Below are positions 1 through 5,686 of a stretch of DNA of 5,686 bases, piece by piece; position 1 is the first letter of the stretch, and each line of letters begins with the position of its first letter. The stretch is from Bacilli bacterium (GTDB taxonomy: Bacteria; Bacillota; Bacilli; RF39; UBA660). Where the stretch lies: assembly GCA_017525855.1 (NCBI GenBank), contig JAFXSE010000022.1, positions 1 to 5,686 of the forward strand. The letters are read 5' to 3'. The translations under genes and the position numbers were made by a program. Below the pieces are notes generated by a model. That model worked only from the letters and a program-made list of their open reading frames with translations. It made no database searches and was not told where the DNA came from.

Positions 1-72
1 AATAAAAATAAATTAAAAATAAATAAATATTATTTATCAAAATAATTTATTTTAAGATATATAAAATAAGTG
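1..72 (+). other. 5' flank / leader, about 94% A+T
   Basis: Only 4 of 72 bases are G or C. There is no ATG before the gene start. In-frame TAA at 67-69 closes the frame just ahead of the start, so the coding region cannot extend upstream without an intron. No promoter element can be told apart from the background A+T. Any promoter probably lies in this stretch or outside the window. Confidence 0.7.
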
Positions 73-144
73 ATGGCAAAAAGAAATCATACTTTAATAT
101 TCCAAATAATAATATTTTTTTATTTGATTTTATTTACAGTCCAA
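73..144 (+). other. Signal peptide (residues 1-24)
   Basis: A basic n-region (K3, R4) is followed by an uninterrupted hydrophobic stretch at about residues 8-23, rich in Ile, Phe and Leu. The sequence then turns polar and charged (QEKHQ). This is the usual layout of an ER signal peptide. The cleavage site is not clear because no small-x-small motif stands out, so the end near residue 24 is approximate. An uncleaved anchor is possible, but the downstream luminal sequons and second membrane helix favour cleavage and a type I topology. Confidence 0.85.
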
Positions 145-3100
145 GAAAAACATCAAGGTTCAGATGAAATTTTAGAAATAAATTATGAACAAGGTTCAGT
201 TGAATATGAAGTTGAAAAGTCAAAAAAAAATCAAAGATTTCATGTAGAATTTAAATCAATGATTCCTTTTTATATAGGTGTACAGCTTACAGTAACAGGA
301 GATTATCCTACTCCTCTTTTATGCTTCTCTCCATCAGATGCAAATTGTGATACTCCAGAACAAATTGTAAAAAACCCAAATGATAAAACAGTTACAATGT
401 GGATAAAAAGAGAGCAATTTGAAGGTGAAGATAAAAAATTATACATTAAAGCAATATGTGAAGATGAAGGTGCAGATTATACTATAAAAGTAGAAGGGGG
501 ACAGGCAGCTCAATTCGGACCTAATTTTGTTTATTCTTATTATGTCACCTCATATAATAGAGAAATGATTTTTGAAATAATGGGGAATGGAGATACTGGT
601 GTATTAGTGGCTGCTGTGGAAGGAAGTAAATCCCCAACCATGAATAATGAATTTGGAGAAATAAGTCAATTCAAAACAGGTCAAATATCATATATTGTAA
701 TTGTTGATGCTACTAATAGTACATTAACAAAATTAACATTAAAAGGAACTGTAGATGATTTTATTACTTTAAGTGTACATTTAACTGATAATAATGGTTA
801 TTCTGAAATATTACAACCAAATGGACCTGAAATAACAGGAATGATAATGGGTGAAACTTTAAAAGAAAATTGCTATAAAATAACATCTATGACTTCTACT
901 TATAAAGGTAAAAGTAAATTTTATTTAACTGGAAGACTACATTCTATGTATGGCTTAATATATTTAAAAGATGAAAATGGAAAACTTATAGATACATCCA
1001 AAGAAGAATTTATCAACGGTCATGTTTCTAAAGTAATAGACTCTAGTGATAAAGCCATTCAAATATGTGTAGGATTACCTGAAAGCAGTAATATTAAAGC
1101 CAATCAACTAATTTATTCATTATTATTATCAGAGCCTACCTCCCTTGCATCTATACATAATTATTACCCACCACAAATTCCTGGTCAAATCTATAAAAGA
1201 TATTTACCAAAAGGAAAAATTGGATTTTTTTCACCTATGGCATTAGATAATTCCGCTAAAAAATATAATTATAATGTATATTCAATCAAAGGTTATTCAA
1301 AAATGGCTATAGATAAATGTAAAACATATCCAAATTGCCAATATAATAATTTAGATGGATTAACTATTCCAAAAAATACAAATCAAATGTCTATATGGAC
1401 AACTGAAGAAGACATATCTTCTGCCATTGGTAAAGAAAAAAATGTAATTGTTGTTCAATGTGTAGATGATAGTATAGATAATGATGGATATTGTCTATTT
1501 GAAACTTCTGTATTTAAAAAAGGAGAAACAATTGAATTAATTCCAGATGAAAAATTAAGTTATTATGTAATAAAAGAAGAAAAAGGTATTTTTAGATTAA
1601 ATATTGGAGAAGGAGTTACTTTACAAAGATTAACTGTTGATATAATGGTATTCAGTGGTGATGTTTCTTTTGAATTAAAAGAAACAGGAGAATCAGGTGG
1701 TTTTAGTTATCATAAATATTTTCTTTCAAATAAAGTTTTATTCATATTTGATTTATCAAATTCTTATATGCCAGAATTTAATATAGAATATACTGCTTCT
1801 CTTAATTCATTTTTCACTATTCAATATGGTTTTTCTAATTCACCAGAACAATATGAAGAAACTATGCAATCCGGTGAAAATTATTTAGTTCAAATTGATC
1901 CTACTATGTCACTCAGAATAAAACAAATTTTTTTACAAAATTTAAGTAATAAAAGCAAAAAACCATTTTTAGCAAATTTCTTTGCCTTAAATTGCGAATT
2001 TACTATTTTTAGAAAAGGGGAATTAATTAAATTTTTTGATGGCTATGCCCAACAAGTGTTAACAGCTAGTTCTGAAGGATATAATGATAACACTTATACT
2101 TATGCTATGTCTATATCTGATGTTGATTTAGCAAATTATAATCATAAAATGTGTATGTTATATGTAGGAGGCATAGAATCTGATAATGATTATACTAAAA
2201 AAGAAATAATTGTCGGAGAAAATATAAATCAACAAATAATATTTGAAAATGGGTTTACAAAAGCTAGATTTTTATATCCACAAGCTGAAAATAGGAAAGA
2301 TTTAGCTATTTATGCAAATGTTATTGATGAAGGGCATTACATAATCACAGTTTATTTAAATAATAAAAATGAAGCATTTAAAACATATAAAGTAACAAGA
2401 ACTCAAATATTTTATATATCTGGAAATGAAATAAGTGATACATGCAAAGAAAATCAATTATGTTCAGTAATAGTTGAAGTTGAATTAGAAAAAACATTGG
2501 TAAAAACTGATCCGATGATAGAAATAACTATAAGACAAATTAAAAATGTTCCATCTTTTATTCAAAAAGGTATAGCAAAAAGAGATTTTACATGTGGAGA
2601 CAATTTCTACTATTTATATACTGATATAGGAAAAAATGAAGTAGGTGAAGTTTTAGTCGATTTCCTCAGAGATTTTGGAGATATGTGGGGTAAAATTGTC
2701 AGAAAAGACCAAAGTAATGTAGATGAAGAAGCAAATTGGAGAGGAATATATAGAATGCCTTCTGAAGATTGGGAAGATTCTTTAGAATATAATAAATATA
2801 TTAAAAAATTATTGGTAAGATCAGAAGATACCCAGGATTGTATTGAAGGATGTTATTTATTACTTTCTATAAGAGTATCACAAATTGGTGAATATGTTGA
2901 AGATTCCAAATTTTATCCATTTTCAATTTTGACAAGAATAACTCCAAATAATAGAGCATATACAGATATTCCAAAAGTTGTTATTCAAGTAGATGAATAT
3001 ATAATAGGGAATGTAGATGTTTCAACTACTGATAGAATTTATGAATTTTATGAAATATGGCTTCCACATGATGCCAACAGAGTAGATTTTGATTGGCAGT

Positions 3101-5523
3101 CTGGAGTTGCAGGACTTTATATAAATGTAGGAGGAATTAGACCTACAACTAAAAATTCCCATTTTAAATTACTACCACCTGGTAGAGATTCAATTTTATC
3201 TTTAAGTAGAGATGATATTTTAAAAAAGGCAAAGGAGAACAAAATTAATCTACCTTATGAAAATTCAATTCAAGATCTTAATTTTGTTATAGGTGTTTGG
3301 ACTGATAAAACATCTGCTTTAGATACTGAAATTTATTCCTTAAGAGTTCATGAAGTTAGTGAAACTGAGAAAAAATTAGATATTATAGAAGTTAAAGCAG
3401 ATAAAAAAATATTATGTAAACCTCATCAATTAAAAGAAAATCAATTTCGTTGCTTATTTATGGTTACATATGATAATGATGATTCTATTCAATATACACC
3501 ATTTTTCGGACATGCTTCATCAGTAGATGCATCTTCTCTTGCTGATATGTATGCTAATTTTGTAGATAGAAAACTATTTGATGAACTAGATGATACTGGA
3601 TTAACAGCAGTAATTCCAACTTTTGAAACAGCCACATATAACAGTAAAGAGGAAGGTGTTGATTATATATATATAAATAATTTAGATCCAACTAAATATT
3701 TATTCATCAATGTTATAGTTGATAGTCCTGAAGATGTAATGTTATTACCAAATATGCCTTTATATAATTTTATTTCTCATGATATTTTTGAATTTTATCC
3801 TACTCCTGGAAAAGAACAATTATTATCAGTTGCAGCAGAACAATTAAGATTACAATTTGCTACTGAAAAAAGTCTTTTAGTAAATATTGTAACATTAACA
3901 GGAGAAGCAGAAGTTTATTGGAAATCAGACCCGAATACTATATATAGTTTAAGAGGAAGAGGAGATAGATTAGCTCTAAGTTCAGGCTCAGCTTCAGACC
4001 ATTTAATTATTCATAAAAGACATATTAATTTGAATAATAAATTAAAAGCAATGGAAGATCCAGGATTTTTATTCTATATTTCATATTATTTAAAAGATCA
4101 ACAAAATTTCGATGAAGTCATATATGGAAGATCTTTAGAATTTTCCTATAAGGACACAGACTTACCAGTTATATTATATAGTAAAATAGGTGATTATTCT
4201 TCCGATATTAATGTCGCTGTTACTTTCAAAGATTCACAATTTGATAATAATGGTGAATATATTTCTTCACCTTTAGAAGTAAGAGCCTCACTTATTAAAG
4301 AAAGTGCAATTTATAAAGCTAAAAAAGATTCAGATTTAGCTCCTTCTTTAGATCGATTAACTTTAGGCTCATATGATTCTGCATTAAAAACAGCACAAGT
4401 TATGTTATCAAAAGAAATCATAAGCACTTATAATTTAAAGCCTTCGGACAATCCAACTTTATATTTATCAATTGATAAAAATAAAATGATATCAGATAAA
4501 AAATATGAGAAATTCAGTGTAGAAGTCCAATTTTCAAAGGCTAATGAAGGTATTATTCCTACAGAAAAAGTTTATCATTATGGTAGAGTTGGAGATCAAA
4601 GTAGATTGACTTTTTATAAATTAAGAATTGATAAACAAAAACCATTAATGAGAATCCAAACTGCTTTTAATAGTGAATATGTTGATTTTTATATATCTGA
4701 AACATTTAATTGGCAAAGACTAAATACTACAGAGTTTATGTATACAGAAAAAGCTAGAGGTAAAATAATAATTACTTTAAGTACTGAAAGAATAAACAAA
4801 GAATATTTATATTTGATCTTTTATAAAAGAAATAATGACCAAATAAATTCATTATATAATTATGTATTTAAATATATTAATTCAAAAACAGAAGCAGAAT
4901 TTGTAGATTATAAAATACAAGAAAGTCCAGAATTAGTAATTAAAGAAAATACAAATACTAAAAATTCAGAATTATCAACAATAGAATGTACTTTCCATAA
5001 ATTAGATATTGAGAAATCTAAAGCAAATATTACATATTTCCTCAAAGTAGTTAATGCAAATTCTTATTTAAAAGGAGAAAATAGTGATACTATTGCAGTA
5101 ATGGAATCTCCATATTATACTATATATTCAAGAAATCCAGAAGATAATAATGGTTTAATTACTTTAACTGCTGTAGGAGATCATCATAGATGGACAATTA
5201 TTCAAGTTATTGCACAGATTCAACAAGATACAATTTTAGAATATGTTGCTTATAGTGGAAAACAAGTTGATAGACCGCCTGAAAATTATGATGAAGATAA
5301 TTCTTCTAATAATAATCCTATAATGTTTTATATTGTTGGGGGTATTCTATTATTTTTAGTAATTGGTTTAATTATTGCAATTGTAATATTTAAAATTAAA
5401 AATCAAGAATTAGTTGAACAAGTTAAACATGTTTCTTTCCAAAAGACCAATAGTGCTAATTATAACAATAATAACAATAACCCAATTAATAATGTAGATT
5501 CTGATTCTTTAATTCAAAAATAA
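73..5523 (+). CDS. Giant single-pass type I transmembrane protein, uncharacterised
   Basis: I do not recognise this as a named family. The 1816-residue product has a signal peptide (about 1-24), a very large beta-rich ectodomain, one membrane helix (about 1750-1773) and a 43-residue cytosolic tail. The start is the ATG at 73. The codon before it is GTG (70-72), which a bacterial-style caller would take, and before that is an in-frame TAA (67-69). No ATG occurs further upstream, and both -3 and +4 are G. All 19 Cys (including C84, C92, C129, C416, C422, C463, C474, C841, C923, C927, C1115, C1127, C1639) lie on the luminal side, as expected for disulfides. N-glycosylation sequons at N215, N623, N626, N1551, N1652 and N1743 are also all luminal. 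Several stretches resemble PPC-like beta-sandwich modules. No protease, kinase, lectin or nucleotide-binding motif was seen. No intron is needed to read the frame. From the family look I infer a surface or vacuolar receptor or adhesin-like protein; the ORF is near certain, the role is not. Confidence 0.95.
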   Translation: MAKRNHTLIFQIIIFFYLILFTVQEKHQGSDEILEINYEQGSVEYEVEKSKKNQRFHVEFKSMIPFYIGVQLTVTGDYPTPLLCFSPSDANCDTPEQIVKNPNDKTVTMWIKREQFEGEDKKLYIKAICEDEGADYTIKVEGGQAAQFGPNFVYSYYVTSYNREMIFEIMGNGDTGVLVAAVEGSKSPTMNNEFGEISQFKTGQISYIVIVDATNSTLTKLTLKGTVDDFITLSVHLTDNNGYSEILQPNGPEITGMIMGETLKENCYKITSMTSTYKGKSKFYLTGRLHSMYGLIYLKDENGKLIDTSKEEFINGHVSKVIDSSDKAIQICVGLPESSNIKANQLIYSLLLSEPTSLASIHNYYPPQIPGQIYKRYLPKGKIGFFSPMALDNSAKKYNYNVYSIKGYSKMAIDKCKTYPNCQYNNLDGLTIPKNTNQMSIWTTEEDISSAIGKEKNVIVVQCVDDSIDNDGYCLFETSVFKKGETIELIPDEKLSYYVIKEEKGIFRLNIGEGVTLQRLTVDIMVFSGDVSFELKETGESGGFSYHKYFLSNKVLFIFDLSNSYMPEFNIEYTASLNSFFTIQYGFSNSPEQYEETMQSGENYLVQIDPTMSLRIKQIFLQNLSNKSKKPFLANFFALNCEFTIFRKGELIKFFDGYAQQVLTASSEGYNDNTYTYAMSISDVDLANYNHKMCMLYVGGIESDNDYTKKEIIVGENINQQIIFENGFTKARFLYPQAENRKDLAIYANVIDEGHYIITVYLNNKNEAFKTYKVTRTQIFYISGNEISDTCKENQLCSVIVEVELEKTLVKTDPMIEITIRQIKNVPSFIQKGIAKRDFTCGDNFYYLYTDIGKNEVGEVLVDFLRDFGDMWGKIVRKDQSNVDEEANWRGIYRMPSEDWEDSLEYNKYIKKLLVRSEDTQDCIEGCYLLLSIRVSQIGEYVEDSKFYPFSILTRITPNNRAYTDIPKVVIQVDEYIIGNVDVSTTDRIYEFYEIWLPHDANRVDFDWQSGVAGLYINVGGIRPTTKNSHFKLLPPGRDSILSLSRDDILKKAKENKINLPYENSIQDLNFVIGVWTDKTSALDTEIYSLRVHEVSETEKKLDIIEVKADKKILCKPHQLKENQFRCLFMVTYDNDDSIQYTPFFGHASSVDASSLADMYANFVDRKLFDELDDTGLTAVIPTFETATYNSKEEGVDYIYINNLDPTKYLFINVIVDSPEDVMLLPNMPLYNFISHDIFEFYPTPGKEQLLSVAAEQLRLQFATEKSLLVNIVTLTGEAEVYWKSDPNTIYSLRGRGDRLALSSGSASDHLIIHKRHINLNNKLKAMEDPGFLFYISYYLKDQQNFDEVIYGRSLEFSYKDTDLPVILYSKIGDYSSDINVAVTFKDSQFDNNGEYISSPLEVRASLIKESAIYKAKKDSDLAPSLDRLTLGSYDSALKTAQVMLSKEIISTYNLKPSDNPTLYLSIDKNKMISDKKYEKFSVEVQFSKANEGIIPTEKVYHYGRVGDQSRLTFYKLRIDKQKPLMRIQTAFNSEYVDFYISETFNWQRLNTTEFMYTEKARGKIIITLSTERINKEYLYLIFYKRNNDQINSLYNYVFKYINSKTEAEFVDYKIQESPELVIKENTNTKNSELSTIECTFHKLDIEKSKANITYFLKVVNANSYLKGENSDTIAVMESPYYTIYSRNPEDNNGLITLTAVGDHHRWTIIQVIAQIQQDTILEYVAYSGKQVDRPPENYDEDNSSNNNPIMFYIVGGILLFLVIGLIIAIVIFKIKNQELVEQVKHVSFQKTNSANYNNNNNNPINNVDSDSLIQK
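205..501 (+). other. Beta-sandwich module A, PPC-like (residues about 45-143)
   Basis: Alternating hydrophobic residues lead into a TVTGDY strand-turn (G76). They are followed by C84-x7-C92, a strand around W110, a strand ending in C129, and a closing DYTIKVEGG strand (D135-G143). The order of a T-G-D/E turn, a polar loop, two strands and a final Y-x-I/L-x-V strand recalls the bacterial PPC (pre-peptidase C-terminal) beta-sandwich. The assignment is by eye and by pattern only. The cysteine spacing recurs in the module at residues about 371-480. Confidence 0.45.
1183..1512 (+). other. Beta-sandwich module B with the same C-C-W-C layout (residues about 371-480)
   Basis: C416-x5-C422 is followed 20 residues later by W442, and 21 residues after that by C463 at the end of a strongly hydrophobic strand (VIVVQC). 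An additional C474 lies in the next strand. Module A has the same order with close spacing (C84, C92, W110, C129). This looks like a diverged internal duplication with two disulfide-capable pairs. The module limits are approximate and the fold is inferred. Confidence 0.45.
2995..3357 (+). other. PPC-like beta module (residues about 975-1095)
   Basis: The segment opens with an IIGNVDVS turn and a YEFYEIWLP strand (W996), then LYINVGG-x-RP (about 1016-1024), a long polar loop, FVIGVWTD (W1076) and a closing YSLRVHE strand (Y1088-E1094). A strand with L-Y-x-x-x-G, then a P-T loop, a V/I-rich strand and a terminal Y-x-L-x-V strand match the general PPC pattern better than any other stretch of the protein. 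Just upstream, C923-x3-C927 precedes a YLLLSI strand that may end a preceding copy. This is recognition by eye, without a profile search. Confidence 0.45.
3865..4122 (+). other. Beta-rich module with TGEAEVYW strand (residues about 1265-1350)
   Basis: A hydrophobic strand runs into TLTGEAEVYW (G1277, W1283), followed by a basic-acidic loop with an RGD triplet (R1296-D1298), a LIIHKR strand and a hydrophobic FLFYISYYLKD strand. The T-G turn between two strands recurs at G76, G287 and G529, which suggests a repeated fold. This copy lacks cysteines. The region after it, to about residue 1400, continues with beta-type alternation (for example INVAVTFKD) and may be another domain of unknown type. 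Confidence 0.35.
5320..5391 (+). other. Transmembrane helix (residues about 1750-1773)
   Basis: There are 24 uncharged residues, almost all Ile, Leu, Val, Phe and Gly. They are preceded by an acidic, Asn/Ser-rich luminal stem (EDNSSNNNP) and followed by a basic stop-transfer flank (KIK, 1774-1776). With the cleavable-type N-terminal signal this gives a type I orientation: ectodomain luminal or outside, C-terminal tail cytosolic. It is the only long hydrophobic segment after the signal peptide. Confidence 0.95.
5464..5481 (+). repeat. Six-residue Asn run in the cytosolic tail (residues 1798-1803)
   Basis: Six consecutive Asn codons mix AAT and AAC, so this is not a pure trinucleotide microsatellite. 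The surrounding tail is polar and low in complexity. Such Asn runs are common in AT-rich protist proteomes, and the segment is probably a disordered linker between the membrane-proximal helix (NQELVEQVKH) and the extreme C-terminus. Confidence 0.8.
5497..5514 (+). other. Acidic-dileucine-type sorting motif, DSDSLI (residues 1809-1814)
   Basis: The tail ends with D1809-x3-L1813-I1814 followed by two residues. This fits the [DE]xxxL[LI] consensus that AP clathrin adaptors read for endocytosis or endolysosomal sorting in eukaryotes. It lies 35-41 residues from the membrane on the cytosolic side, where such signals work. The motif is short and can arise by chance, so the function is inferred. Confidence 0.4.
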
Positions 5524-5686
5524 GAAATTTATGGATTATTATATTAAAATAATATTATATATTTCCTTATAATTATAATTAAAATTAAGGTAAAAATAAA
5601 ATATAAAATAATAATTATTTTAATTTTAATTAATTTTTATTTAATGAATAATTTCTTTAATTATTTAATATAAAATTATTGGGGAT
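5524..5686 (+). other. 3' flank, about 92% A+T, with an AATAAA hexamer
   Basis: Nothing here resembles a coding region. An AATAAA hexamer at 5595-5600, about 72 bases after the stop, sits where a polyadenylation signal could be. In sequence this AT-rich it may be chance. The only G run is GGGG at 5681-5684, at the very end of the window. Confidence 0.6.

Noticed and set aside
58..66. TATATAAAA as a TATA box
   Set aside because: It lies only a few bases before the ATG in sequence that is about 94% A+T, where such strings are expected by chance.
70..72. GTG codon directly before the ATG as an alternative start
   Set aside because: The gene is eukaryotic by architecture and an ATG follows at once at 73, so the ATG start is preferred; the difference is one residue.
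226..234. A-run as a possible frameshift or slippage site
   Set aside because: The frame continues unbroken through Lys-Lys-Asn codons with sensible protein on both sides, so there is no sign of recoding.
3664..3675. (TA)6 microsatellite
   Set aside because: It is short, lies inside the coding frame as Tyr/Ile codons and is unremarkable at this base composition.
5604..5622. Inverted repeat of 9-base arms (TAAAATAAT / ATTATTTTA) as a terminator hairpin
   Set aside because: The arms are separated by one base, too short for a hairpin loop, and are pure A+T; this is expected background in the flank.
1..5686. Antisense or overlapping genes
   Set aside because: No other convincing reading frame was seen; the flanks are stop-rich and any frames opposite the gene would be shadows of its composition.

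Overview
The window holds one very large, intronless protein-coding gene on the + strand (73..5523, 1816 codons from ATG to TAA). It is flanked by 72 and 163 bases of almost pure A+T. No second gene, RNA gene, mobile element or CRISPR array is visible on either strand.

Organism. The sequence looks like an AT-rich protist nuclear genome. The product has a eukaryotic secretory layout: N-terminal signal peptide, luminal N-glycosylation sequons, one membrane segment and a short Asn-rich cytosolic tail. The flanks are about 92-94% A+T. Arg is almost always AGA and Gln almost always CAA. The gene reads with the standard code: every Trp I checked is TGG, every Cys is TGT/TGC, and there is no in-frame TGA, TAA or TAG before the end. 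That argues against ciliates that read TAA/TAG as Gln (Tetrahymena, Paramecium, Oxytricha) or TGA as Cys or Trp (Euplotes, Blepharisma). The general look of the protein recalls the many large, uncharacterised transmembrane proteins predicted in ciliates. A standard-code ciliate, such as a litostome rumen ciliate, is therefore my favoured but unproven guess. Trichomonads, amoebae and anaerobic fungi remain possible.

Layout. Bases 1-72 are leader with an in-frame stop just before the start. The gene encodes a signal peptide (residues about 1-24) and a roughly 1725-residue extracellular or luminal region rich in beta-strand patterns and carrying all 19 cysteines. A single membrane helix (about 1750-1773) follows, then a 43-residue cytosolic tail with an Asn run and a DSDSLI acidic-dileucine-type motif. 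Within the ectodomain several stretches look like diverged copies of a beta-sandwich module resembling the bacterial PPC (pre-peptidase C-terminal) fold. Two of them share a C-C-W-C layout.

Function. I do not recognise a named family. The architecture suggests a cell-surface or endomembrane receptor or adhesin-like protein. No catalytic motif was seen.
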